DNA of 64,000 nucleotides from Chitinophagaceae bacterium (lineage in GTDB: Bacteria; Bacteroidota; Bacteroidia; Chitinophagales; Chitinophagaceae): positions 434,001 through 498,000 of the forward strand of contig JADJDJ010000003.1 of NCBI GenBank assembly GCA_016702745.1, written 5' to 3'. Each line of letters begins with the position of its first letter. The first letter of the stretch is position 1. Positions 1 through 7,996 of this stretch are shown here, piece after piece. Made by a program: the position numbers and the translations under genes. The notes under the pieces were generated by a model that searched no databases, was not told the DNA's origin, and saw only the letters and a program-made list of their open reading frames with translations.

Positions 1-240
1 CATTGGAATAGAGATTTCACGGATGGCTTCGGCCAAACCCATCTTCTCCAATGCCAGTAAACCACGGTCGCTCAGGGCCAGGTTGATGGACCGGCCCGCA
101 CTCATCCTTTCCCGGCGCATATCTCCGCGTCGTTCATATACCGAAACTTTATACCCGCGTCTGGCTAAATAAATGGAAAGCAAGGAGCCTACCAGACCCG
201 CACCAATGATTGTAATGTTTTTGTTTGTCCCGGAACTCAT
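1..240 (-). CDS. kmo: Kynurenine 3-monooxygenase, N-terminal part (cut by window edge)
   Basis: Only the first 80 codons are in the window; the gene continues beyond base 1. The N-terminus has the FAD-binding Rossmann motif GAGLVGS near residues 13-19. It is followed by YERR at the end of the second strand and by the RSINLALSDRG segment typical of FAD-dependent kynurenine 3-monooxygenases. The enzyme hydroxylates L-kynurenine to 3-hydroxykynurenine using NADPH and oxygen. Its ATG overlaps the TGA of kynureninase by four bases (ATGA), so the two are translationally coupled, and the product of this enzyme is the substrate of kynureninase. Family assignment is firm; completeness cannot be judged. 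Confidence 0.9.
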   Translation of the reverse strand, partial: MSSGTNKNITIIGAGLVGSLLSIYLARRGYKVSVYERRGDMRRERMSAGRSINLALSDRGLLALEKMGLAEAIREISIPM

Positions 241-1523
241 GCCTGTAATTGTTGGATACTGTGTTGAATAATTTCACCAAAACGAAAAATATCTTCAAAT
301 GTATTGTACAGCGGAACCGGTGCCACCCGGATCACATTAGGTTCTCTCCAGTCGGCAATGACGCCCTGTTGTGTGAGTGATTCAAAAACTGCTCTTCCGC
401 TCTTCAACATCAGCATGGAAACCTGACAGCCTCTCTCTCCTTCTACTTCCGGAGTAATCACTTCAATGATATGTTCCTGCTCCTGCTGATTAATTTCCTG
501 TAATATATAATGAAGGTATCCTGCCAGCTTTTTTCTTTTCAGATGCAGTCGATCCATGCCTGCCGATTCAAATATATCCAGCGATGCTTTGTGTGCTGCC
601 ATACTTAAAACCGGTGCATTACTCAGTTGCCAGCCTTCTGCAGTGGGAATTGGCTGGAAGCCCTTTTCCATTTTAAACCTTGTCTCTTTTTTATATCCCC
701 ACCATCCTGCAAAACGGGGAATTAAAGGATCAGCCACGTGCTTTTCATGGATATAAACGCCGGCGACTCCACCGGGTCCGCTGTTCAGGTATTTGTAAGA
801 ACACCAGCAGGCAAAATCAACCTGCCAGTCATGCAATTTCAATTCCACATTCCCGGCTGCATGCGCCAGGTCAAAGCCGGCATAGGCACCTGCCTGATGT
901 GCCGCTTCGGTGATGGCCTTGATATCAAAGAGCTGCCCGGTATAATAGTTAACCCCGCCAAAAAGCACCAGGGCAACCGTATTGCCATGCTGATGAATAG
1001 CAGATAAAATATCCTCCTTGCGTATCCGGTGCTCCCCTTCTCTCGGACTTACTTCTATCACTGCATCTTCAGGATTCAGACCATGGAATCTTGCCTGTGA
1101 TTCAAAAGCATACTGATCCGAAGGAAAGGCTTTGGCTTCACAGATGATTTTATAACGCTGACGGGTAGGCCGGTAAAAACTGACCATGAGGAGGTGCAGG
1201 TTTACCGTCAACTGATTCATCACCACAATTTCATTTTCATTGGCACCGACTATCGGAGAAAGGAGTCGTGGAAAATTTTCATGATAGGGCAACCAGGGTT
1301 GGCGGGCATGAAAATGTCCTTCCACCCCAAAACTGGCCCAGTCCTCCAGTTCATTAAGCACATAATCCTGTGTGGTCTTAGGCTGAAGCCCGAGTGAATT
1401 GCCTGTGAAATAAATCGATTCTTTTCCATGAACCAATGGAATATAGAATTGATCCCTGAAGTTTCTCAGTTCATCCTGTGCATCCAGTTCCTTAGCAAAT
1501 GAGATTGTATTTTGAAAATTCAT
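237..1523 (-). CDS. kynU: Kynureninase
   Basis: A 428-residue PLP enzyme of the usual kynureninase length. It cleaves 3-hydroxykynurenine (or kynurenine) to 3-hydroxyanthranilate (or anthranilate) and alanine. Visible family marks are YFTGNSLGLQPK near residue 40, the FDLAHAAGN segment near 217 that contributes the aspartate contacting the PLP ring nitrogen, and CSYKYLNSGPGG, in which K244 is the expected Schiff-base lysine. It sits between a RidA-type deaminase gene and kmo, overlapping kmo by four bases. The context says it feeds 3-hydroxyanthranilate to the dioxygenase encoded divergently at 4.7 kb. No disruption is seen. Confidence 0.96.
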   Translation of the reverse strand: MNFQNTISFAKELDAQDELRNFRDQFYIPLVHGKESIYFTGNSLGLQPKTTQDYVLNELEDWASFGVEGHFHARQPWLPYHENFPRLLSPIVGANENEIVVMNQLTVNLHLLMVSFYRPTRQRYKIICEAKAFPSDQYAFESQARFHGLNPEDAVIEVSPREGEHRIRKEDILSAIHQHGNTVALVLFGGVNYYTGQLFDIKAITEAAHQAGAYAGFDLAHAAGNVELKLHDWQVDFACWCSYKYLNSGPGGVAGVYIHEKHVADPLIPRFAGWWGYKKETRFKMEKGFQPIPTAEGWQLSNAPVLSMAAHKASLDIFESAGMDRLHLKRKKLAGYLHYILQEINQQEQEHIIEVITPEVEGERGCQVSMLMLKSGRAVFESLTQQGVIADWREPNVIRVAPVPLYNTFEDIFRFGEIIQHSIQQLQA

Positions 1524-1541
1524 GGTCAGTTTTTGTGATGC

Positions 1542-1958
1542 TCAGTCAATCGTGGCAATTACTTTTAGTTCTATAGAAATCGGTGTGGGTAAACTTTTTA
1601 CTTCCACGGTAGTGCGGCAGGCCTGCACCGATGTAAAATACTCCGCATAGATTTTGTTATACAAAGGAAAATCCACTTTCATATTGGTCAGGAAAACGGT
1701 TACATCCACTATTTTGTCCCAACTGCTGCCACTGGCTTCCAGCACGGCTTTTACATTGGCAAAGACGGAATGACATTCCGCTTCGATATCATAATTTATA
1801 ATATTACCTGCTGCATCCAGCTCCAGTCCGGGTATGGAATTATCTTTCGGACTCCGGGGTCCGATTCCTGACAGAAACAACAGGTTCCCGACCCTTCGGG
1901 CATGCGGATAAGCTCCGAGGGGAGTGGAGGCGTTGGAAGTATTAATAATTTCAGACAT
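1542..1958 (-). CDS. RidA/YjgF-family protein, probable 2-aminomuconate deaminase
   Basis: 138 residues with the YjgF/RidA fold. Family marks are FLSGIGPR near residue 30, the ACRTTVEV segment with the conserved substrate-binding arginine, and the ending LPTPISIELKVIA with the conserved P-x-x-x-E pattern. Generic RidA proteins hydrolyse enamine/imine intermediates. In known bacterial 2-nitrobenzoate and tryptophan pathways, a RidA homologue acts as 2-aminomuconate deaminase (NbaF/AmnD). Here the gene lies between an aldehyde dehydrogenase and kynureninase, so that specific role is inferred from context. It is 18 bases upstream of kynU and should be in the same operon. Confidence 0.85.
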   Translation of the reverse strand: MSEIINTSNASTPLGAYPHARRVGNLLFLSGIGPRSPKDNSIPGLELDAAGNIINYDIEAECHSVFANVKAVLEASGSSWDKIVDVTVFLTNMKVDFPLYNKIYAEYFTSVQACRTTVEVKSLPTPISIELKVIATID

Positions 1959-1970
1959 AGTGTTTTTTTT

Positions 1971-2121
1971 ACCGCAGAGAACAGGAGAAAAAGGAGTTTA
2001 CGCAGAGAATCTTTTTTGAATTCTCTCCGCGAAAACTCAGCGCCCTTCTTTCTCTGCGGTAAAATTCTTTTCCTCCGCGAAAACTCAGCGCTCTCTTTTC
2101 TCTGCGGTTAATATTTTTTCT
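1971..2121. repeat. Intergenic tandem repeat, 48-bp period, CGCAGAG words
   Basis: The gap between the aldehyde dehydrogenase and the RidA gene is almost entirely repeat. A unit beginning CTCCGCGAAAACTCAGCGC starts at 2025 and again at 2073 (period 48). Each copy ends in TTTCTCTGCGGT followed by a T-rich stretch. An inverted form of the word (ACCGCAGAGAA, then CGCAGAGAAT) precedes them at 1971-2010, so the transcript could fold back on itself. No open frame or promoter is recognised inside. Confidence 0.8.
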
Positions 2122-2134
2122 CTATAGTTAATCC

Positions 2135-3598
2135 CTACAACTCCACACAAACATTCTTCGCCTCCGTAAAAAACCTCAAAGCCTCCCAGCCTCCTTCCCT
2201 ACCCACTCCGCTGTTCTTCATGCCACCAAAAGGTGTACGCAAATCACGCAGCAGCCAGCAATTGATCCAGATAATTCCCGATTCTAATTGGGCAGCTACC
2301 CGGTTAGCACGTGAAATATCCTGGGTCCAGATGGTTGCGGCCAATCCATAACTGCTGGCATTGGCCAGTTGCAGGGCTTCTGCTTCTGAATGGAACGATT
2401 GCAGGGTCACCACGGGACCGAAAATTTCTTCCTGATTGGTTTGGCAATCGGGACCCAGTCCTTCAATTACGGTGGGCGCAATAAAATAGCCATTGGCACA
2501 CCGGCCTTCCAATGCTACAGAATGGCCACCACAAAGTATTTTTCCTCCTTCCTGTTTGGCCGTATCAATACAACGAAGGATTTTTTCAAAATGCATTTTA
2601 CTTACAATCGCGCCTTGTTTAGAATCCTCTGCTAAAGGATCCCCTACTTTCAGCTGACGGGCTCGTTCTGTAAAAGCAGCTTTGAACTTTTCATAAATGG
2701 ATGCTTCCACTAAAATCCGGCTGCCACATAAACAAATTTCTCCCTGGTTACTGAAAGAAGAGCGAATGGTATCCCTGAGCATTTTTTCCCAATCACAATC
2801 CGCAAAAATGATTGCCGGGTTCTTACCACCCAGTTCCAGTGATAATTTTTTGAATTTGGGCGCTGCCAGTGAAGCAATTCTTGCTCCTGCCCTTGTACTT
2901 CCTGTAAATGAAATCGCTTTCACATCCGGATGAGTCACGATATGTTCACCTGCACTATGACCTGTACCGTGAATGATATTCAATACGCCTGGTGGTAATC
3001 CTGCATCCATACATATTTTAGATAAGAGATAGGCAGTAACCGGGGTCACTTCACTGGGCTTGGCCAGTACACAGTTTCCGGCAGCCAATGCAGGTGCAAT
3101 TTTCCAGGTAAATAAATAGAGCGGCAGGTTCCAGGGAGAAATACATCCTACAATTCCGATGGGTTGTCTTAAAGTATAATTCACCGCCTTATCTTCCATC
3201 ACATGACTCTCTGAAGCAAAATGCATGATACCAGTGGCAAAAAAACGAAAATTTGCGGCCGCCCTCGGAATGTCAACGGTCCGGCTTAACCAGACAGGTT
3301 TGCCATTATCATCGGATTCAGCCAGCGCCAGTTTTTCCAGATTCAATTCAATTCCCTCCGCAATCCGGTTCAGTATCCTGAATCTTTCTTCCACTGTGGT
3401 CGTACTCCAAAGCGGAAATGCTTTTTTAGCAGCGGCCACGGCTGCATTCACGTCTTTTGTATTACTATCCGGTATTTGTGCGACGACCATCCCGGTAGCA
3501 GGATTCACATTATCAATGAAATTGCCTGATAAAGGGCCAATCAGGTTTCCTCCGATATAATTCTCCAGGTGGTAAGGGATCTCCGGTTTCATTGACAA
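2135..3598 (-). CDS. Aldehyde dehydrogenase, probable 2-aminomuconate 6-semialdehyde dehydrogenase
   Basis: 487 residues, a full-length NAD(P)-dependent aldehyde dehydrogenase. The cofactor-binding stretch SPWNLPL is near residue 154 and FTGSTRAG near 231. The general base is E255 in LSLELGGKN and the catalytic nucleophile is C289 in NQGEICLCGS. It resembles the 2-hydroxymuconic/2-aminomuconic semialdehyde dehydrogenase branch. With kmo, kynU, a RidA protein, 3-hydroxyanthranilate dioxygenase and ACMS decarboxylase around it, oxidation of 2-aminomuconate 6-semialdehyde to 2-aminomuconate is the likely job. The exact substrate is inferred from neighbours, not from active-site residues. Confidence 0.9.
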   Translation of the reverse strand: MSMKPEIPYHLENYIGGNLIGPLSGNFIDNVNPATGMVVAQIPDSNTKDVNAAVAAAKKAFPLWSTTTVEERFRILNRIAEGIELNLEKLALAESDDNGKPVWLSRTVDIPRAAANFRFFATGIMHFASESHVMEDKAVNYTLRQPIGIVGCISPWNLPLYLFTWKIAPALAAGNCVLAKPSEVTPVTAYLLSKICMDAGLPPGVLNIIHGTGHSAGEHIVTHPDVKAISFTGSTRAGARIASLAAPKFKKLSLELGGKNPAIIFADCDWEKMLRDTIRSSFSNQGEICLCGSRILVEASIYEKFKAAFTERARQLKVGDPLAEDSKQGAIVSKMHFEKILRCIDTAKQEGGKILCGGHSVALEGRCANGYFIAPTVIEGLGPDCQTNQEEIFGPVVTLQSFHSEAEALQLANASSYGLAATIWTQDISRANRVAAQLESGIIWINCWLLRDLRTPFGGMKNSGVGREGGWEALRFFTEAKNVCVEL

Positions 3599-3625
3599 CT
3601 GATCGTTGAATATAATTGTATTGAT

Positions 3626-4409
3626 TTAGATACTTCCGGTACGGCCTCCGTCAACCGGTATACTGGTTCCGTTAACATATGATGCAGCAGGTGATGCCAG
3701 AAAAGCAGCCACCGCGGCCACTTCCGATGCATCGGCAAAACGCTTCATGGGTACTTCCTCTTTCATATTCTCTTCCACAATCGCTGCCAATGTATTTCCC
3801 TTTTTAGCGATATTATCAATTAATGTGGCGAGGCGCTGTGTAGCCGTAAAGCCAGGTAATACATTATTGACTGTGATATTAAACTGTCCCAGTTCATTGG
3901 CAATTGTTTTAGCCCAGCTGGCTACTGCCCCCCGAATGGTATTACTGACCCCAGGTTTTTCAGGGGATTTTTACCGAGGTGGAAATGATATTGACGATAC
4001 GGCCATAACCTTCTTTTTTCATGGAAGGTACCACGGCTTTACTGAGAATATGATTGCAGATCAGGTGCTGGTTAAATGTATTCAGAAAAGCTTCTTCCGT
4101 AGCATCAATGATGGGGCCAGCCGGTGGTCCTCCTGTATTATTGATCAATATATGTACGGGATATTTGGCAACATGAGCCTCAATGACTTTCTTCAACTGA
4201 TCGGGCTGACCGAAATCCGCTATCAGGAAACCGTGTTGCTGACGGAGTGTTGTGTCAAGACTCCGTAATGCCGACTGCAGGGCAGTTTCATTCCGTGCAA
4301 TCAGGGTACAACTGGCACCCAGGAGGGCCAGTTCTTCCGCAATCGCCAAACCAATACCCTGCGTACTGCCACAAACCACCGCGTATTTTCCTTCTAATGA
4401 AAGATTCAT
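3626..4409 (-). CDS. Short-chain dehydrogenase/reductase (frameshifted near 3950-3966)
   Basis: The N-terminal frame (start at 4409) has the SDR cofactor motif GSTQGIGLA and the NNTGG strand, and reaches IISTSVKIP before a stop. The next frame continues at once with GVSNTIRGAVASWAKTIANELG and runs to a normal SDR end (VDGGRTG) at 3626. Adding one C to the C4 run (3963-3966) and one G to the G4 run (3949-3952) restores 261 residues reading IPLKNLGVSN, which matches the family better than any single-base repair. Two missing homopolymer bases are therefore the best explanation. The catalytic tyrosine of classical SDRs is replaced around SNTIRGA. The gene heads the minus-strand kynurenine operon; its reaction is unknown. 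Confidence 0.8.
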
Positions 4410-4440
4410 GTTTCGTTGATTATCTGTTCAGTCTTTAATC

Positions 4441-4678
4441 GAACTTCAATATCTCAATATCTTAATATCCAATACCCAATTCCCAATAACTAATACCCTA
4501 TATCTAATATCCCCGCCTTCGCCAAGGCTACGGCGGGCAAAGCCCAATATCTTAATATCCAAATATCTCAATATCCGCCTTCGCTAAGTCATTGGCGGGC
4601 AGCCCACCTTCGCTAAAGCTACGGCGGGCGAAGCAATATCCTAATACCTAATATCCAATATCTATTCCTCTTCAAACC
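4441..4678. repeat. Composite repeat: AATATC word array with three GC-rich hairpins
   Basis: Most of the 324-base gap between the SDR and the divergent dioxygenase gene is repeat. AT-rich words of the type CAATATCTTAATATCC recur with about 8-10 base spacing. Embedded in them are three copies of an imperfect palindrome, CCCGCCTTCG...CGGCGGG, at 4512-4537, 4575-4599 and 4603-4628. The same hairpin recurs at 14.0-14.1 kb and 51.3 kb. Only about the last 55 bases before 4734 look like unique sequence able to hold the promoter of the dioxygenase gene. Confidence 0.85.
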
Positions 4679-4733
4679 TAAAGAAAATAGTTGTAATTTT
4701 TCGACTTCAATCACTACCTCAATTACCTGCCGT

Positions 4734-5255
4734 ATGCCAGTCATAGCACCTTTCAACCTAAAAAAATGGATCGACGAAAACCGTGATCTGCTGAAACCAC
4801 CTGTCGGGAACCAGTGTATTTACAAGGAAGCTGAAAATTTCATTGTGATGATCGTGGGCGGACCCAATGCCCGGAAAGACTATCATTTCAATGAAACCGA
4901 AGAATTGTATTACCAGGTAGAAGGAGATATTGTTGTAAAGATCATTGATAACGGCGAATTCAAAGATATCCCGATCAAAGAAGGAGAAATCTTCCTGCTG
5001 CCACCTAAAACGCCGCATTCACCCCAACGGGGACCCAATACCGTAGGACTGGTCATTGAAAAGAAAAGAGAAAGCGAGGATGATGGCTTTTTATGGTTCT
5101 GCGAAAAATGCGGGCATAAATTATATGAAGAAACCCTGCATGTGGATGATATTGTAAAGCAGCTGCCCCCGGTCATGAACCGTTTCTGGGAAAATACCCT
5201 GCATCGTACCTGTGAGAAATGCGGGTCGGTGATGGAGCCGCCTTTGAAAAAATAA
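4734..5255 (+). CDS. nbaC: 3-Hydroxyanthranilate 3,4-dioxygenase
   Basis: 173 residues, the bacterial length. It opens the ring of 3-hydroxyanthranilate to 2-amino-3-carboxymuconate semialdehyde. In the cupin fold the Fe(II) ligands fall at H51, E57 and H95. The substrate-binding arginines are R47 and R99, the same positions as in the Cupriavidus enzyme. The C-terminal rubredoxin-like iron site of bacterial forms is intact, with C123/C126 and C160/C163 in two CEKCG motifs. The gene is transcribed away from the kynU operon and precedes the decarboxylase that takes its unstable product. Assignment is secure. Confidence 0.96.
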   Translation: MPVIAPFNLKKWIDENRDLLKPPVGNQCIYKEAENFIVMIVGGPNARKDYHFNETEELYYQVEGDIVVKIIDNGEFKDIPIKEGEIFLLPPKTPHSPQRGPNTVGLVIEKKRESEDDGFLWFCEKCGHKLYEETLHVDDIVKQLPPVMNRFWENTLHRTCEKCGSVMEPPLKK

Positions 5256-5363
5256 AAAGAAACAAGATACAAGAAACAAAAAAAACGATCCCCGTCGAAA
5301 GGAGTACTGACAGCCACTAACCTACCGGCTCTTTTGTGTTCTATCTTAGCGAATCTGCACAAA

Positions 5364-6374
5364 ATGAAAATCGACATCCACACCCATATCATGCCTGCCG
5401 TTATGCCCAACTGGACCCAAAAGTTCGGCTATGGCGAATTCATCCACCTGGAACACCGGAACTGTGAAGCCTGTATGATGAAGGGCGATAAAGTTTTTCG
5501 TGTTGTTGAAAAAAACTGTTACGAAACAGCAGATCGCAAACAAGAAATGGAAGACACTAATGTCGATATCCAGGTATTGTCGACCATCCCTGTTTTGTTT
5601 AATTACTGGGCAAAAGCGGCCGACGGACTCGAAACTTCCCGCTTCTTCAATGATCATATAGCTGAAACAGTGAGCAAGGACCCGCATCATTTTATCGGAC
5701 TGGGAACCGTTCCCATGCAGGATAGCAATCTGGCCATTAAGGAAATGGAGCGATGCATGAAGGAACTCAAAATGCCCGGACTTGAAATCGGTTCCAATAT
5801 CAATGGCAAAAATTTATCGGACCCCGAGTTCTTTCCTTTTTATGCGGCGGCCGAGAAATTGGGCTGCGCGCTGTTTATTCATCCCTGGGAAATGATGGGA
5901 GAAACCCAGATGGAAAAATACTGGCTGCCCTGGCTGGTGGGAATGCCTGCTGAAACCGCAAGAGCGATCTGTTCCATGATTTTTGCCGGTGTGTTTGAAA
6001 AATTCCCAAAGCTACGTATCGCTTTTGCCCATGGAGGCGGTTCTTTTCCATTTACATTAGGAAGAATTGAACATGGCTTTAAAGTAAGACCCGACCTGGT
6101 GGCCGTTGATAACCCGGTTAATCCCAGAAACTACCTCGATCGCTTTTGGGTAGACAGTCTGGTGCATGATAAAAACGCATTCCGCTTTCTTCTGGAAACA
6201 ATGGGAGATGACAGGATCTGCCTGGGCAGTGACTATCCTTTTCCACTGGGCGAACATCATCCCGGTAAACTGATTGAAAAAATGGATCTCGGCAAAAAGA
6301 CCAGCAGAAAATTACTGTACCGCAATGCGCTTGACTGGCTGGGACTCAGTGAAAAAAATTTACCGGAGTTTTAA
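5364..6374 (+). CDS. nbaD: 2-Amino-3-carboxymuconate-6-semialdehyde decarboxylase (ACMSD)
   Basis: 336 residues from the ATG at 5364. An upstream in-frame ATG at 5334 would add ten residues before the universal MKIDIHTH start and is not preferred. This is an amidohydrolase-fold metal-dependent decarboxylase. The expected zinc ligands are present: H6 and H8 in HTH, H173 in FIHPWEMMG and D290 in LGSDYPFPLGEHHPG, with the catalytic H223 in AHGGGSFP. It removes CO2 from the ring-opened product of 3-hydroxyanthranilate dioxygenase, steering carbon to 2-aminomuconate semialdehyde and away from quinolinate. It lies about 110 bases after nbaC and is probably cotranscribed. Confidence 0.95.
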   Translation: MKIDIHTHIMPAVMPNWTQKFGYGEFIHLEHRNCEACMMKGDKVFRVVEKNCYETADRKQEMEDTNVDIQVLSTIPVLFNYWAKAADGLETSRFFNDHIAETVSKDPHHFIGLGTVPMQDSNLAIKEMERCMKELKMPGLEIGSNINGKNLSDPEFFPFYAAAEKLGCALFIHPWEMMGETQMEKYWLPWLVGMPAETARAICSMIFAGVFEKFPKLRIAFAHGGGSFPFTLGRIEHGFKVRPDLVAVDNPVNPRNYLDRFWVDSLVHDKNAFRFLLETMGDDRICLGSDYPFPLGEHHPGKLIEKMDLGKKTSRKLLYRNALDWLGLSEKNLPEF

Positions 6375-6376
6375 GC

Positions 6377-7303
6377 TTATTCTGAAAACAGATTGGGATA
6401 ATCAGTAATAACCCCATCCACCCCAAGAGCTTTCAAACTATTGATAGTTTTTTTGTCATTCACAGTCCAGGGAATCAGTTTCATCCCTTTTTCATGACAT
6501 TGTTTTACCAAGGCCGCATTGACCAATGAATAATGCGGACTGTATATCGTGGCGGTAAATCCTAATTTCCGGAGCTGGTCATCCAATGTAATTTTATCAT
6601 AATCCTCCACCAGCATCGCTGTTTTTACCGAAGGATATTTTTCATGGAGGTATTGCAGGGTCCTGAAATCAAAAGACTGAATGGTTACAAAATCGGCCAT
6701 GCCTTTTTTGTTAATCACATCCATCAACAGGTCCACAAATTCTGCCGGTTTGGGATGAAAGACGCCATCGCCTTCCGGGTTGGTTTTGGTTTCAATATTA
6801 TACTGCAGCGGTGGTCTTTTCCGGGTCATCATGGCCTGATTCACGCTATCAAAAACCGCTTCCAGTAATGGCTTGTTGACCTTCATCTTTTTTTGCTGGG
6901 GAAAGCGCGGGTGGGGCTTCATTCCTACATCAAAATCCTTTGTCTGCTCATAAGTCATCCAGAAAATGTTATAAGTTCTCTCAGTTCTCTCACCAATATA
7001 CTTACCATCCGGTAGCGTCGTAATCTCTTTTCCAAACCAGGGCTCATGGGAAAGAATCACTTTTTTGTCTTTGGTAATCACCGCATCCATTTCCAGCGTT
7101 GTAACTCCGAGGTCAATGGCATGGATCATAGCAGGGATCGTATTCTCAGGCATCAGTCCGCGGCAGCCCCGGTGCCCCTGCTGGTCAAATGCTTCCTGTT
7201 GATAGGTAGTTGTGGCAGCGGATGGATTATTATCTTTCATCTTCCTGGTATTGGTGCAGGACAGGAACAAAATAATGAAAAGAATACTGCCTGCATTTTT
7301 CAT
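6377..7303 (-). CDS. Glycerophosphodiester phosphodiesterase, lipoprotein
   Basis: 308 residues. The N-terminus is a hydrophobic stretch ending FLSC at residue 16, read as a lipoprotein signal, so the enzyme should be anchored in the envelope. GDPD-domain marks are HRGCRGLMPENTIPA (catalytic HRG and PENT), then LEMDAVITKDKKVILSHEPWF with the metal-binding E/D and second catalytic histidine. The end TVNDKKTINSLKALGVDGVITDYP is the usual GDPD C-terminus. It hydrolyses glycerophosphodiesters to glycerol 3-phosphate and an alcohol. Its ATG overlaps the stop of the PaiB-like gene by four bases, so the two are cotranscribed. It converges on ACMSD with only a few bases between the stops. Confidence 0.9.
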   Translation of the reverse strand: MKNAGSILFIILFLSCTNTRKMKDNNPSAATTTYQQEAFDQQGHRGCRGLMPENTIPAMIHAIDLGVTTLEMDAVITKDKKVILSHEPWFGKEITTLPDGKYIGERTERTYNIFWMTYEQTKDFDVGMKPHPRFPQQKKMKVNKPLLEAVFDSVNQAMMTRKRPPLQYNIETKTNPEGDGVFHPKPAEFVDLLMDVINKKGMADFVTIQSFDFRTLQYLHEKYPSVKTAMLVEDYDKITLDDQLRKLGFTATIYSPHYSLVNAALVKQCHEKGMKLIPWTVNDKKTINSLKALGVDGVITDYPNLFSE

Positions 7304-7935
7304 GAGGAGAAGAGTTTTGATTTTATTTTTTCCATTTCTGCTGCAATTAACCCGGCATCAACACCCTGCTCTTTCAAGCGGCTGATAATATTTTCAAAAC
7401 TTTGCTGGTCGCGGTTCTGACTGAGCTTAAAAACATGTTCTATTGCGGTGATTTCAATTTCAAATGCCAGAATCCCTTTCAGCATTCTTTCTGTGTACTC
7501 TGCCGGCAGGTTATGGTAAACTGTTGATGAATCAGCATTTCCTTTTTCATAATGAAGACTCAGTCTTTCCAATGCGGCAGGGATCGCATCACCATCCTGG
7601 AAACGGATCGTTCCTTTGGCATGGACCGTCATATAATTCCAGGTGCTACCCATCTGTGAATTGGTATACCAGGTAGCGCTTACATAGGCATGCGGGCCGG
7701 TGAATAATGCCAGTACATTGGGGTTTTGCGCAAAAGCTTTCTGGTGGTCAGCATTGCGCATCATATGACCCGACAGAAAAATTTTCCCATCTTTCTCATC
7801 CATAAAAACCGGCACCTGAGTGGCGATGGGATGGTTATTGACATCAACGCCGGTCAGCATAATAAAAGGATGGTCTTTCATGAACTGAAGGACTTCCTCG
7901 GGGTTGTCGATTTTAAAGTAGGGAAGATTATACAT
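7300..7935 (-). CDS. PaiB-type FMN-binding protein
   Basis: 211 residues from the ATG at 7935, where the conserved MYNLPYFKI start of the family begins. A longer in-frame start at 8013 would overlap mrp and run through a repeat-like leader, so it is rejected. The protein matches the FMN-binding split-barrel family typified by Bacillus PaiB and annotated as transcriptional regulator or pyridoxamine-phosphate-oxidase-like. Typical segments are HPIATQVPVF, LSGHMMRNADH and AYVSATWY. Its biochemical role is not settled in most bacteria. It overlaps the GDPD gene by four bases. Confidence 0.85.
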   Translation of the reverse strand: MYNLPYFKIDNPEEVLQFMKDHPFIMLTGVDVNNHPIATQVPVFMDEKDGKIFLSGHMMRNADHQKAFAQNPNVLALFTGPHAYVSATWYTNSQMGSTWNYMTVHAKGTIRFQDGDAIPAALERLSLHYEKGNADSSTVYHNLPAEYTERMLKGILAFEIEITAIEHVFKLSQNRDQQSFENIISRLKEQGVDAGLIAAEMEKIKSKLFSS

Positions 7936-7940
7936 GACAA

Positions 7941-7980
7941 ATTGAAAATTGAAAATAGAAATCCCGATAGCTATCGGGAG
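7941..7980. repeat. ATTGAAAATTG words plus perfect 16-bp palindrome
   Basis: Between mrp and the PaiB-like gene there is a short array of AATTGAAAATTGAAAATAGAAA-like words followed by the perfect palindrome CCCGATAGCTATCGGG at 7963-7978. No coding or promoter role is evident. It resembles in style the other word-plus-palindrome gaps of the window. Confidence 0.65.
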
Positions 7981-7996
7981 AAAATCTGAAAAAGCA

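Noticed and set aside
4441..4678. A possible CRISPR array because of regularly spaced palindromes
   Set aside because: Spacing is irregular (63 and 28 bases), the intervening sequence is low-complexity word repeat rather than unique spacers, and no cas gene is near.
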